Of a DNA stretch of 64,000 nucleotides, positions 54,243-63,417 are shown in pieces. The notes beneath the pieces were generated by a model. It was not told where the DNA came from. It did no database searches and saw nothing but the letters and a program-made list of their open reading frames with translations. A program made the translations under genes and the position numbers. The first letter of the stretch is position 1. Every line of letters begins with the position of its first letter. Source of the stretch: Pantoea sp. RIT-PI-b (GTDB taxonomy: Bacteria > Pseudomonadota > Gammaproteobacteria > Enterobacterales > Enterobacteriaceae). The stretch covers positions 62,001 through 126,000 of the forward strand of contig NZ_LGIS01000017.1 of assembly GCF_001187905.1 (NCBI RefSeq), read 5' to 3'.

Positions 54243-55745
54243 ATGGAACAGCACAACGCACAACAGGTGTGGTTTGTTATTGGCACGCAGCACCTTTACG
54301 GCGCGGAAACCTTGCGTCAGGTGGAGCAGCACGCTCGCCAGGTAATGGAGGGATTAAACCAGGCCGGGACCTTGCCGACGCAACTGGTACTGAAACCGCT
54401 GGTGAAGTCACCGGACGAAGCGCTGGCCTTGTGTCGCGACGCCAACCACGACAATCAGTGCGTCGGCATCATTACCTGGCTACACACCTTTTCTCCGGCC
54501 AAGATGTGGATCGGCGGGTTGAGCATCCTGAATAAACCGCTGCTGCAATTCCATACCCAGTTCAACGCGGAGATTCCGTGGGACAGTATGGATATGGACT
54601 TTATGAACCTTAACCAAACCGCGCACGGCGGCCGCGAATTCGGCTTTATTGGCGCGCGCATGGGACTGCAACACAGTGTGGTGACCGGCCACTGGCAGGA
54701 TAAAACCAGCCAGCAGCGCATTGGTCGCTGGATCAATGCGGCATTGGCCAAACAGGCTAGCCAGCAGCTGAAAGTGGCCCGCTTCGGCGACAATATGCGT
54801 GAAGTGGCGGTGACCGAAGGCGATAAAGTGGCGGCGCAGATTCAGTTCGGCTATTCGGTGAACGGCTGGGGCGTCGGTGATTTGGTCGAGGTGGTTAATA
54901 GCGTCAGCGACGGCGACGTCAACGCGCTAATCGACGAATATGAGAGCCAATATCGCTTTACCGATGCTGCCGCGGTAAACGGTGACAAGCGGCAAAACGT
55001 GCTGGATGCGGCGCGTATCGAACTGGGGCTGAAGCGCTTCCTTGAAGCCGAAGGATGCAAAGCTTTCACGACCAACTTCCAGACCTTACACGGCATGACG
55101 CAGCTGCCTGGTTTGGCGGTGCAGCGCTTGATGGGCCAGGGTTACGGCTTCGCCGGTGAAGGTGACTGGAAAACTGCCGCGCTGCTGCACATCCTCAAGG
55201 TACAAGCGGGCGCGCGTGCGGGCGGGACCTCATTTATGGAGGATTACACCTATCACTTCTCACCTGGCAACGATTTGGTGTTGGGCTCGCACATGCTGGA
55301 AGTGTGCCCGTCCATCGCCAAAGAGGAGAAGCCGCTGATTGATGTGCAGTTCCTCGGCATTGGTGATAAAGCCGATCCGGCGCGCATGATTTTCTCCACG
55401 CCTGCTGGACGCGCGGTGAATGCCAGCGTGATCGACCTTGGCGATCGTTTCCGTCTGCTGGTGAATGTGGTGGATGCCATTGAGCAGCCAAAACCGCTGC
55501 CAAAACTGCCGGTGGCGCGTGCGCTGTGGCGCGCCCAGCCGTCGCTGGCCACCGCCTCTGAAGCCTGGATTTTGGCCGGCGGTGCGCACCATACGGTGTT
55601 CAGCCAGGCGCTGGATTTAGATGATATGTATCTTTACGGCGAGCTAAATGGCATTGAAGTGCTGGTGATTGATGAGGAGACGCGCTTACCCGCATTTAAA
55701 GATGCGCTGCGCTGGAATGAAGCCTATTACCGCTTAACGCGTTGA
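54243..55745 (+). CDS. araA: AraA, L-arabinose isomerase
   Basis: A 500-residue manganese-dependent isomerase, L-arabinose to L-ribulose. Conserved segments include [56 protein letters not shown] and [12 protein letters not shown]; the last contains metal ligands. Length equals E. coli AraA. A strong terminator follows at 55763-55789, so the operon is araBA only. Confidence 0.97.
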   Translation: MEQHNAQQVWFVIGTQHLYGAETLRQVEQHARQVMEGLNQAGTLPTQLVLKPLVKSPDEALALCRDANHDNQCVGIITWLHTFSPAKMWIGGLSILNKPLLQFHTQFNAEIPWDSMDMDFMNLNQTAHGGREFGFIGARMGLQHSVVTGHWQDKTSQQRIGRWINAALAKQASQQLKVARFGDNMREVAVTEGDKVAAQIQFGYSVNGWGVGDLVEVVNSVSDGDVNALIDEYESQYRFTDAAAVNGDKRQNVLDAARIELGLKRFLEAEGCKAFTTNFQTLHGMTQLPGLAVQRLMGQGYGFAGEGDWKTAALLHILKVQAGARAGGTSFMEDYTYHFSPGNDLVLGSHMLEVCPSIAKEEKPLIDVQFLGIGDKADPARMIFSTPAGRAVNASVIDLGDRFRLLVNVVDAIEQPKPLPKLPVARALWRAQPSLATASEAWILAGGAHHTVFSQALDLDDMYLYGELNGIEVLVIDEETRLPAFKDALRWNEAYYRLTR

Positions 55746-55762
55746 AGTTGCAGGGATTAACC

Positions 55763-55789
55763 AAGGCCGCGATGATTCGCGGCCTTTTT
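55763..55789 (+). terminator. Terminator after araBA
   Basis: AAGGCCGCGA (55763-55772) pairs perfectly with TCGCGGCCTT (55777-55786) around a 4-base loop, followed by TTTT. Confidence 0.93.
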
Positions 55790-55806
55790 ATTGGCTGAAG
55801 GAATTG

Positions 55807-55920
55807 GTGCTGATCAGTCGGAAAAGGTGGGCGTTGCGTAAAGACGGCGTAAATACATCCCTGTAGCCTCGGCCGCCGCATCCTTGCGGCGGACGCTTTA
55901 CTCCACTGCCCACCTTTTCC
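55807..55920. repeat. Miniature inverted-repeat element after araA
   Basis: GGAAAAGGTGGGC (55820-55832) is an exact inverse complement of GCCCACCTTTTCC (55908-55920). An inner hairpin CCGCCGCA-TCCT-TGCGGCGG is at 55873-55892. The whole 100-base unit looks like a mobile or formerly mobile repeat seen in other Enterobacterales. Confidence 0.75.
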
Positions 55921-55977
55921 TCCTTAATGGAAGTAGGTAGCCGCTTTATTAAGCAGCGATGACATTATCCACGAGGT

Positions 55978-56076
55978 CAGGAAAGGCCAGCCCGAAGAGC
56001 AAAGCGTCCGAGCCAGGAGGGCGAGGCCGATCTGCATGGATGCAGGGTTTCTTTGCGATCGGGCTGGCCTTTCCTG
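55978..56076. repeat. Second long-stem repeat upstream of yjfF
   Basis: CAGGAAAGGCCAGCCCGA (55978-55995) is an exact inverse complement of TCGGGCTGGCCTTTCCTG (56059-56076). The stem continues inward with AGAGCAAAG and CTTTGC with one slip. The loop holds a small CTGCATGGATGCAG palindrome. Confidence 0.8.
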
Positions 56077-56113
56077 GCCGGAGCACCCAATCCCGCAGCC
56101 ACAAGGCAAACCA

Positions 56114-56138
56114 GGTGGCCATAAATGGCCACCCTACG
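56114..56138. repeat. Dispersed palindromic repeat, copy upstream of yjfF stop
   Basis: GGTGGCCATAAATGGCCACC followed by CTACG is a copy of the same family as at 413-432, 773-796 and 31887-31913, with GTGG arms in place of GTCG. The gap 55746-56166 holds no gene. Confidence 0.8.
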
Positions 56139-56166
56139 ATGTTTCAGAAACAATGGGCTTTAGTAC

Positions 56167-57153
56167 CTAAGAGGTTAAACGCTTAACCGGCGCGTTCTGC
56201 TGGCGATCCCACATCACGGTGAGCAGGCGTTGCAGCGCGATAAAGGCAAACAGCAGAATCCCGATGGCGATCTTGGTCCACCACGAACTCAGGGTGCCGT
56301 CGAAATTAATCCAGGTTTGAATCAATCCCTGAATTAACACGCCGAACAGCGTGCCCAGGACCGTGCCCACGCCGCCAGACAGCAAGGTGCCGCCGATCAC
56401 CACTGAGGCAATGGCATCCAGCTCTACGCCCAATCCCGCTAACGCATAACCCGCCGAGGTGTATATCGAAAACACAATGCCTGCCAGCGTCGCCAGCGTG
56501 GTCGATAACATATAAATCTTGATGGTGGTCGCGCGGGTTGAAATGCCCATCAGCTGCGCCGAGGCCAGGCTGCCGCCAATTGCGTACACCTGATTACCAA
56601 AGCGCGTGCGATGCGCCAGAATAATGCCGCCGATCACCACCACCAGCATAATGACCGCCAGTAAACTGAGGCGACCACCGCCCGGTATCTTCCACGCCAG
56701 GCTCGACAGCGTGCTATAGAGCGGATGATCGATGGGAATCGAATTCTCTGACACCAGATAGCTACAGCCGCGCAGGAAAAACATCCCCGCCAGCGTAATG
56801 ATAAAGGCTGGGATTTTCAGCGCATCGATCAGCCAGCCCATCATCGCGCCAAACAGCGCGCCCATCGCTAATACCAGTGCAAATGCCAGCAGCGGATCGA
56901 GGTGATAATCACCAATCACCCGCGCCAGGAACACCCCGCTAAAGGCAATCACCGCACCCACCGACAAATCGATGCCGCCGGACAAAATCACGAAGGTCAT
57001 CCCCACGGCGATAATCCCAAGGAAGGCATTATCGGTCAGAATATTGCAGATCACGCGCGTTGAAGCGAAGCCGGGAAACTGACTCAGGCAAAACAGATAA
57101 CCCGCCACAAATACCAACAGCGTAATCATCAAGGGCAGATGACGTTTAATCAT
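56167..57153 (-). CDS. yjfF: YjfF, furanose ABC transporter permease
   Basis: A 328-residue inner-membrane permease with ten or so hydrophobic segments, nearly the same as E. coli YjfF (MIKRHLPLMITLLVFVAGYL; GMTFVILSGGIDLSVGAVIA; GIVFSIYTSAGYALAGLGVE). It forms the pore with YtfT for galactofuranose uptake. I use the ATG at 57153, which overlaps the ytfT stop (ATGA); longer frames read back into ytfT. Confidence 0.93.
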   Translation of the reverse strand: MIKRHLPLMITLLVFVAGYLFCLSQFPGFASTRVICNILTDNAFLGIIAVGMTFVILSGGIDLSVGAVIAFSGVFLARVIGDYHLDPLLAFALVLAMGALFGAMMGWLIDALKIPAFIITLAGMFFLRGCSYLVSENSIPIDHPLYSTLSSLAWKIPGGGRLSLLAVIMLVVVIGGIILAHRTRFGNQVYAIGGSLASAQLMGISTRATTIKIYMLSTTLATLAGIVFSIYTSAGYALAGLGVELDAIASVVIGGTLLSGGVGTVLGTLFGVLIQGLIQTWINFDGTLSSWWTKIAIGILLFAFIALQRLLTVMWDRQQNAPVKRLTS

Positions 57154-58166
57154 TTCGGGCGTCTCCGTTTCAACATGGCAATAAAGCGAGGCGACTGCAG
57201 CAGCAGTACGCACATCACCACCACCGCTTTCACCACCTGATTGAGTTCAGGCTGGAAGCCGGACAGCAAAATACCGGTATTCATCGACTGAATAATCAGC
57301 GCGCCAATCAGTGACAGCACCAGATTGAAACGTCCGCCCATCAGCGAGGCGCCGCCAATCACCACTGCCAGAATCGCATCCAGCTCTAACCACAAACCGG
57401 CGTTATTGGCATCGGCACCGCGAATGTCCGCCGCGACGATCATGCCCGCCACCGCCGCACACATGCCGCTAATCACGTAGGTCGACATCACCACCAGCCA
57501 GCCGTTAACGCCGGCATTACGCGCCGCGCGCAGATTAATGCCCACCGCTTCGATAAACAGCCCGAGGGCGGTTTTGCGCGTCAATAGCCACACCACTAAC
57601 GCCACCAGCAGCGTAATCCACACCGGCACCGGCAGCAGCCACAGTGAACCACTGCCGAACCACGCCAGGCTGTCGCTATTGAAGGTGACAATCTGTCCCT
57701 GGGTAATGAGCTGCGCCACACCGCGCCCGGCGACCATCAGGATTAAGGTGGCGACAAATGGCTGAATTTTTAACAGCGCCACCAACACGCCATTCCACAA
57801 ACCGCAGGCCAGGCCAGTGCCGAGCGTCACCAGAATAATGAACGGCAAGCTATGTCCGGCTACGGTTAAGGTGGCGGCCGTGGCGCCGGCAATCGCCATT
57901 ACCGCGCCCACTGACAGGTCGATGCCGCCGGTGGCAATCACCAGCGTCATGCCGATGGCCAGGAGAGCGACCGGTGCAGCACGATTAAGGATATCAATCG
58001 GACTGCCGAACAGGCGCCCATCCTGAATGTGAATGGCGAAAAAGTTATTCGCCACCAGGCTATCTACCAGCAGCACCAGAATCAGCGCTACAATTTGCGG
58101 CATACCGGGCGGCAATTTCGGCTTACGCCGTTCGGGTTTATCATGTGTCATAGGCGATTCAAGCAT
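57150..58166 (-). CDS. ytfT: YtfT, furanose ABC transporter permease
   Basis: A 338-residue inner-membrane permease, partner of YjfF (GMTLVIATGGIDLSVGAVMA; VMSTYVISGMCAAVAGMIV). The start is placed at the ATG at 58166 because GGAGGAG lies 6 bases before it; it overlaps the ytfR stop by 8 bases. All four genes run ytfQ-ytfR-ytfT-yjfF on the minus strand, as in E. coli. Confidence 0.92.
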   Translation of the reverse strand: MLESPMTHDKPERRKPKLPPGMPQIVALILVLLVDSLVANNFFAIHIQDGRLFGSPIDILNRAAPVALLAIGMTLVIATGGIDLSVGAVMAIAGATAATLTVAGHSLPFIILVTLGTGLACGLWNGVLVALLKIQPFVATLILMVAGRGVAQLITQGQIVTFNSDSLAWFGSGSLWLLPVPVWITLLVALVVWLLTRKTALGLFIEAVGINLRAARNAGVNGWLVVMSTYVISGMCAAVAGMIVAADIRGADANNAGLWLELDAILAVVIGGASLMGGRFNLVLSLIGALIIQSMNTGILLSGFQPELNQVVKAVVVMCVLLLQSPRFIAMLKRRRPK

Positions 58167-59679
58167 GTTGTGCTCCTCCATCGGCGATGGCGTTGACGAT
58201 TGAAGCCACCGATAGCTGCTCCAGCGGGATTTCCGCCACCTGCTTCAAATCGCGCATGATCAACACGCGATCGGCGTAGCCCACTAGCTCTTCGAGTTCA
58301 GAGGAGATAACCAGCAGCGCCAGTCCGTCGGCGCATAAGGTCTCAATTAAGCGAATGATCTCAGCGTGCGCGCCCACATCAATGCCGCGCGTCGGCTCGT
58401 CGAGGATCAGGAATTGGGGTTTTGTCACCAGCCAGCGCGATAGCAGCACCTTCTGCTGATTACCGCCGGACAACAGCTCGACCGGTTGATCGGCATGCGG
58501 CGTGCGAATACCGAGACTTTTGATAAAGCGTTCAGCAATCTCCTGCTGCTCACGGCGCTTAATCGGTCGTAGCCAGCCGCGCTGCGCCTGCAACGCCAGA
58601 ATGATATTTTCGCGTACCGAAGCAGCGCCGATAATGCCGTCAGTTTTACGATCTTCCGGACAGAAGCCCATGCCGAGGCGCGATGCTTTCGCCGGTGTGC
58701 GAATGTTTTGCACCTTGCCTTTAATGGTCGCGGTGCCGCGATCGGCGCGGCGAATGCCAAACAGCACTTCAGCGGTTTCCGTCCGGCCAGATCCCAGTAA
58801 GCCCGCCAGACCCACCACTTCGCCAGGTCGCACCTGCAGGTTGAACGGCTCAATGGTGCCCTTTTTACCGTAATCCTCAAACGACACCACCGGCTGATGG
58901 CTGCGTAGCGTGCTGCCCTGCCGCTGTAAGGCGGTTTCCAGCAGCTCACGCCCCAGCATCAGTTTGATCAATTCAATCTGCGGCAGCGTGGCGGTATCGC
59001 GCGTGGCAATAAATTGGCCGTTGCGCAGCACGGTTATACGATCGGTAATGCGATAAACCTGGTCGAGAAAATGGGTGACAAAAATCAGGCTCATCCCTTT
59101 GGCTTTTAACTGCGCCATCAGGGTAAACAGCATCTCAACTTCGTTGGCATCGAGGCTGGCAGTCGGTTCATCCAGAATCAGCACCTGCGCCGAGAGATCC
59201 ACCGCGCGGCAAATCGCAATAATCTGCTGCATGGCCACCGAGAAGTGACCAAGCGGGCGCGTCACATCCAGCACAAAGCCGTAATTACGCATCAAGAGGT
59301 CGGCATCGCGCACCATGCGTTTACGATCAATCATGCCGAAGCGCCGCGGTTCGCGGCCAATGTACAAATTATCCGCCACCGACATGTTCGGCAGCAGATT
59401 CACTTCCTGATAAACCGTGCCAATGCCCATCTCCTGCGCATCAGCGGTATTGTGTGGCGTAATCGCCTTGCCATTCAGCGTAACTGTGCCGGCATCCCGG
59501 GTGTAAACGCCGGTCAGCACTTTGATCAGCGTGGATTTACCCGCGCCGTTTTCGCCCAGCAGCGCCATAATCTCGCCCTTGCGGATGCTGAACGAGACAT
59601 TATCCAGCGCCTTTACGCCAGGAAAACCTTTGCTGACGCCGCTAATAGTCAGCAGTGCGGCTTCATCGGAGGTGCTCAT
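58159..59679 (-). CDS. ytfR: YtfR, furanose ABC transporter ATPase
   Basis: A 506-residue double ATPase. First domain: Walker [15 protein letters not shown], Walker B VLILDEPTASLDA. Second domain: LLGSGRTETAEVLFG, signature [14 protein letters not shown] and [13 protein letters not shown]. It powers the YtfT-YjfF pore. The ribosome site before the ATG at 59679 is weak, so expression could depend on coupling to ytfQ; a hairpin lies in the gap (59710-59727). Confidence 0.93.
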   Translation of the reverse strand: MSTSDEAALLTISGVSKGFPGVKALDNVSFSIRKGEIMALLGENGAGKSTLIKVLTGVYTRDAGTVTLNGKAITPHNTADAQEMGIGTVYQEVNLLPNMSVADNLYIGREPRRFGMIDRKRMVRDADLLMRNYGFVLDVTRPLGHFSVAMQQIIAICRAVDLSAQVLILDEPTASLDANEVEMLFTLMAQLKAKGMSLIFVTHFLDQVYRITDRITVLRNGQFIATRDTATLPQIELIKLMLGRELLETALQRQGSTLRSHQPVVSFEDYGKKGTIEPFNLQVRPGEVVGLAGLLGSGRTETAEVLFGIRRADRGTATIKGKVQNIRTPAKASRLGMGFCPEDRKTDGIIGAASVRENIILALQAQRGWLRPIKRREQQEIAERFIKSLGIRTPHADQPVELLSGGNQQKVLLSRWLVTKPQFLILDEPTRGIDVGAHAEIIRLIETLCADGLALLVISSELEELVGYADRVLIMRDLKQVAEIPLEQLSVASIVNAIADGGAQHA

Positions 59680-59709
59680 CAGGTTCTACCTCGCCTTACG
59701 TCATCAAAA

Positions 59710-59727
59710 ACCGCCCCGAAGGGCGGT
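59710..59727 (-). terminator. UUCG-loop hairpin between ytfQ and ytfR
   Basis: On the minus strand ACCGCCC-TTCG-GGGCGGT, followed by TTTT: a 7-bp stem with a stable cUUCGg tetraloop. It should end part of the transcripts after ytfQ or protect the ytfQ message, making binding protein in excess over the ATPase. Confidence 0.8.
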
Positions 59728-59735
59728 CGCGGGGA

Positions 59736-60692
59736 TCAGTAACCCATGCCTTTTTTGGTATCGAGCTGCGCCTGCGCGGAATCTGGCAGATACAGTTTCG
59801 ATTCTGTTTTGATGATTTTTGGCGGCAGCGTGCCGTCTTTTTTGAATTTCTCCAACGCGTCGAAGGCTGGACCGGCCATGTTTGGCGTCAGCTCCACGTT
59901 GGCATTGGCTTCACCGGCCAGCATCGCTTTGTAGATATCCGGTACACCGTCAATCGAACCGGTGAGGATATCTTTGCCTGGCTTGAGGCCAGCTTCCTTA
60001 ATCGCCTGGATGGCACCGATCGCCATATCATCGTTGTGCGCGTAAACCATGCAGATGTTCTTGCCGTTGTTTTCCGCCTTGATGAAGCTCTCCATCACCT
60101 CTTTACCTTTACTGCGGGTAAAGTCACCGGACTGCGAGCGAATCACTTTGATGTTGTCGTGGCCGGCGATGGCCTCGGCGAAGCCTTTCTTACGATCAAT
60201 CGCCACGCTGGCGCCAACCGTGCCTTGCAGCTCTACCACGTTACATTTTTTGTCCGCGACGGTTTTCACCAGCCAGTCACCAATCAACTTGCCTTCCAGC
60301 ACGTTGTCCGCGGTGACCACCGCCATATACAGGGATTTATCTTTTACCACGATGGCACGGTCTAACAGGAACACCGGGATTTTGGCGTCTTTGGCTTCTT
60401 CCAGCACCGGTTCCCAACCCGTTTGCACCACAGGCGCAATGAAGATTGCGTCAACGCCCTGCGCAATGAAGGAGCGTACCGCTTTGATTTGGTTCTCCTG
60501 TTTCTGCTGACCATCGGCGATTTTCAGGGTAATACCGCGCTTCTGCGCTTCACTTTTCGCCACGTTGGTTTCCGCTGAACGCCAGCCAGATTCCGAGCCA
60601 ACCTGTGAGAAGCCCACGGTCATATCCGCAGCCAGTACCGATGTACTGAGTGCCGAGCTCACCATGGCAGTCAAGAGTAAACGTTTCCACAT
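59736..60692 (-). CDS. ytfQ: YtfQ, furanose periplasmic binding protein
   Basis: A 318-residue sugar-binding protein with signal peptide (about residues 1-21, ending STSVLA) and the YtfQ body ADMTVGFSQVGSESGWRSAE, IFIAPVVQTGWEPVLEEAK and DILTGSIDGVPDIYKAMLAG. The E. coli protein binds galactofuranose with high affinity. GAGGAA precedes the ATG at 60692. It is the first gene of the operon, and a long gap upstream carries its control signals. Confidence 0.94.
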   Translation of the reverse strand: MWKRLLLTAMVSSALSTSVLAADMTVGFSQVGSESGWRSAETNVAKSEAQKRGITLKIADGQQKQENQIKAVRSFIAQGVDAIFIAPVVQTGWEPVLEEAKDAKIPVFLLDRAIVVKDKSLYMAVVTADNVLEGKLIGDWLVKTVADKKCNVVELQGTVGASVAIDRKKGFAEAIAGHDNIKVIRSQSGDFTRSKGKEVMESFIKAENNGKNICMVYAHNDDMAIGAIQAIKEAGLKPGKDILTGSIDGVPDIYKAMLAGEANANVELTPNMAGPAFDALEKFKKDGTLPPKIIKTESKLYLPDSAQAQLDTKKGMGY

Positions 60693-61367
60693 GATTTCAT
60701 TCCTCTGAAGGGAGTGTGTTGTAGGGGTACAAAACGCGAATTAAGCCTGGCTGAAAAGCGCGTAAACAAGCGCGACATACTTCACAAATCAGAGTGAATT
60801 AAAGGAGTTACGGCAATGAGCAATGCATAGGTGGCAGCAGGCTTATGGACAAAATGCCTGCAGATCAAAGCGGAGGTGGTTAAATAAATGTAATAAACAG
60901 AATCGCTTATGCATCACACCATTGGAAACGATTACAGCAGATGCGTAAAGAATGGTTACTGCCTGAGCACAACAACAATTATTAGTTTTGTGATTATTCG
61001 CACACATTGTGATTTGGTGTTTCATGGCGTGTACATAAATTTGCTGACCAGTCAGGAATAAATAATGGATTCAGCCGCATTACGGTCGTGAAATACTATT
61101 ATAGAGACGGATAAACAGCGGCCATATTAATAACGCATAAACGCTGTGAGATTATCTAACAACCCCACCGCTGACGGGCCTAAAAGTGGCTTAAATTGCG
61201 CTTTAAATGCGCGTTTAAATGACTAAAAAGCCAAAAAAGTGTCGTTTCATGAGCGAATTAGCGCATGTTGTCTGAATTTTGTATTTTTTTAAGTCCAGCG
61301 TATGGACTCTGGCTGCGTGCTCCCTATACTTGGGCACTTCCGAGTACTTTATTTTTAAATGGCAATC
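60693..61367. promoter_or_regulatory. Gap between ytfQ and cnu with a GalR-type operator
   Basis: These 675 bases contain no credible gene; the sequence is A/T-rich compared with its neighbours. TTGGAAACGATTACAG at 60922-60937 fits a GalR/GalS-type operator (GTGNAANCGNTTNCAC), differing at the two outer bases. It is 230 bases from ytfQ, so other sites or a distal promoter may exist. I looked for the small blr gene known at this place in E. coli and saw none. Confidence 0.5.
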
Positions 61368-61583
61368 ATGACTGCGTTAGATTACCTGATGAAATTTCGT
61401 AAAGTGAATAATCTCGATAGTCTGGAAAAACTCTACGACCATCTTAATTATTCCCTGACTGATGATAACGAGATCATCAATATGTATCGCGCTGCCGACC
61501 ATCGACGTGCTGAATTGGTCTCCGGCGGACGTCTGTACGATCTTGGCCGGGTGCCAAAAACTGTCTGGCGTTACGTGATCTAA
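61368..61583 (+). CDS. cnu: Cnu (YdgT), Hha-family H-NS/StpA partner
   Basis: A 71-residue Hha/YmoA-family protein, the same length as E. coli Cnu and close in sequence ([55 protein letters not shown]). It binds H-NS and StpA and tunes gene silencing. An ATG nine bases upstream (61359) would add three residues that the E. coli protein lacks. Confidence 0.95.
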   Translation: MTALDYLMKFRKVNNLDSLEKLYDHLNYSLTDDNEIINMYRAADHRRAELVSGGRLYDLGRVPKTVWRYVI

Positions 61584-61693
61584 TTGATTTATCCCCGCTT
61601 TATCTGCGCTTTTGCGTTGTCCAGGTCGGGCGTGCCCCGTTTGGACATGATACGCTCTGCATCGCCCTCTTTTCTGTAAACAGGATCTTCTCG

Positions 61694-62134
61694 ATGACCG
61701 AACAGGTTTTTCCGCCACGCATCGCTGGCTGGCTGTTGCTGCCGCTGGCGTGGCTGATTATGACGATGTTAACCAGTGCCCTTGTGGTAGCAATGTATCT
61801 GAGCCCGTTGTTCAACCCCGAATTGCGCCCCACGCTGTTTTCACACGGCACGCTGCTGACGCAATGGTCAGTGTCGCTGCTCACCGCCGCCGTCGTTTGG
61901 GCCTACAGTATTTGGGTTTGCTGGATTTTCTGTAAACGCTCACGCCGTTTACCGCGCCACTACATCCTGTGGCTGTTGATGACGGTTTTGCTGGCGCTAA
62001 AAACCTTCGCTTTTACCCCGGTTGCGGATGGTAAAGCGATTCAGACGTTACTGCTGTCACTGCTGGCCGCTGCGGTGTTTGTCCCCTATTTCAAACGCTC
62101 ACAGCGGGTTAAACAGACGTTTATCCAGTCGTAA
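61694..62134 (+). CDS. ydgK: YdgK, DUF2569 family membrane protein
   Basis: A 146-residue integral membrane protein with four hydrophobic segments (GWLLLPLAWLIMTMLTSALV; WSVSLLTAAVVWAYSIWVCW; YILWLLMTVLLAL; LLSLLAAAVFVPYF). It is in the E. coli position between cnu and rsxA. The function is unknown. AGGATC precedes the ATG. Confidence 0.87.
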   Translation: MTEQVFPPRIAGWLLLPLAWLIMTMLTSALVVAMYLSPLFNPELRPTLFSHGTLLTQWSVSLLTAAVVWAYSIWVCWIFCKRSRRLPRHYILWLLMTVLLALKTFAFTPVADGKAIQTLLLSLLAAAVFVPYFKRSQRVKQTFIQS

Positions 62135-62257
62135 TGGCGGGAGTTTCGTCAGCAATTTAATTCTGAGTGCTCTCAACCCCCACACAAACCGCGTGAAGGT
62201 TGAGATGCAGCTCTCAATTCCGGATAATAGACGCCTTTCGGCTTCCCAGGTTAAAAA

Positions 62258-62839
62258 ATGACCGATTACTTACTTCTCTTTATTGGCACCGTGCTGGTGA
62301 ACAACTTCGTGTTGGTCAAATTCCTCGGCCTCTGCCCATTTATGGGCGTGTCAAAAAAATTGGAAACGGCCATTGGCATGGGACTTGCCACCACTTTCGT
62401 GATTACGCTGGCGGCGATCTGCGCCTGGCTGGTCAATCACCTGATTCTAGTGCCGCTCGATCTGGTTTATCTGCGCACCATGGCCTACATCCTGGTGATC
62501 GCGGTCGTGGTGCAGTTCACCGAAATGGTGGTGCGCAAAACCAGTCCGTCACTCTATCGCCTGCTCGGCATCTTCCTGCCGCTGATCACCACCAACTGTG
62601 CGGTGCTGGGCGTGCCGTTGCTGAGCGTCAACCTGAATCACACGTTCCTGCAAGCTGCGCTGTATGGCTTCAGTGCTTCACTCGGCTTCTCGCTGGTGAT
62701 GGTGCTGTTCGCCGGCATGCGCGAACGTCTGGTGCTGGCTAATGTGCCCGCGCCCTTTAAAGGCAACTCGATCGCACTGATTACCGCAGGTCTGATGGCG
62801 CTGGCATTCATGGGCTTCACCGGGCTGGTGAAATTCTAA
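62258..62839 (+). CDS. rsxA: RsxA, electron transport complex membrane subunit
   Basis: A 193-residue polytopic membrane protein with six helices, highly conserved ([38 protein letters not shown]). Cysteines in LGLC and TNCAVLG bind an iron-sulfur cluster in the Rnf/Rsx family. Rsx moves electrons to keep SoxR reduced in E. coli. The rsxB ATG shares a base with the stop (TAATG). Confidence 0.96.
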   Translation: MTDYLLLFIGTVLVNNFVLVKFLGLCPFMGVSKKLETAIGMGLATTFVITLAAICAWLVNHLILVPLDLVYLRTMAYILVIAVVVQFTEMVVRKTSPSLYRLLGIFLPLITTNCAVLGVPLLSVNLNHTFLQAALYGFSASLGFSLVMVLFAGMRERLVLANVPAPFKGNSIALITAGLMALAFMGFTGLVKF

Positions 62840-63417
62840 TGACTGCGATTTGGATTGCTATTGCGGTACTCGCTGCGCTGAGCCTGGTGTTTGGCGCCCT
62901 GCTCGGTTACGCCTCGCGTCGCTTCGAGGTGGAAGAAGACCCGATTGTTGAGCAAATCGATGCCATTTTGCCGCAGAGCCAATGTGGACAATGCGGCTAT
63001 CCCGGCTGCCGTCCTTACGCGGATGCGGTGGGTAACAACGATGAAGCGATCAATAAATGCGCGCCGGGCGGCGAGCAAACCATGCTCAAGCTGGCATCGC
63101 TGCTCAACGTAGAACCGCAACCGCTGGACGGCGGCGCAGACGTATTGGAACCGATTCGTACTGTTGCCTGGATCGATGAAGCCAACTGCATCGGCTGCAC
63201 CAAATGTATTCAGGCCTGCCCGGTTGATGCGATTGTGGGTGCCACGCGCGCCATGCATACCGTGCTGAGCGACGTTTGCACCGGCTGCGATCTCTGTGTT
63301 GCGCCTTGCCCAACCGACTGTATTGAGATGCGCCCAGTGGCCACTACTACGGCCAACTGGAAGTGGAATCTCGACACCATTCCTGTACGGGTGATCCCGG
63401 TAGAAACCCATGCTTAA
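62839..63417 (+). CDS. rsxB: RsxB, iron-sulfur electron transport subunit
   Basis: A 192-residue protein: an N-terminal membrane helix ([20 protein letters not shown]), an Fe-S domain [15 protein letters not shown] and two 4Fe-4S ferredoxin motifs, [16 protein letters not shown] and [18 protein letters not shown]. It relays electrons within the Rsx complex. Its 3' end overlaps the rsxC start by 8 bases. Confidence 0.96.
   Translation: MTAIWIAIAVLAALSLVFGALLGYASRRFEVEEDPIVEQIDAILPQSQCGQCGYPGCRPYADAVGNNDEAINKCAPGGEQTMLKLASLLNVEPQPLDGGADVLEPIRTVAWIDEANCIGCTKCIQACPVDAIVGATRAMHTVLSDVCTGCDLCVAPCPTDCIEMRPVATTTANWKWNLDTIPVRVIPVETHA

Noticed and set aside
55807..56138. Possible CRISPR array
   Set aside because: The repeats differ from each other, are not evenly spaced and there are no spacers or cas genes.
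60843..61025. A 60-codon minus-strand frame upstream of ytfQ
   Set aside because: No family, no good ribosome site, Cys/His-rich low-complexity start; probably chance.
61219..61275. A short frame beginning MTKKPKKCRF upstream of cnu, considered as blr
   Set aside because: Only 18 codons, no ribosome site and no membrane segment; Blr is a 41-residue membrane protein.
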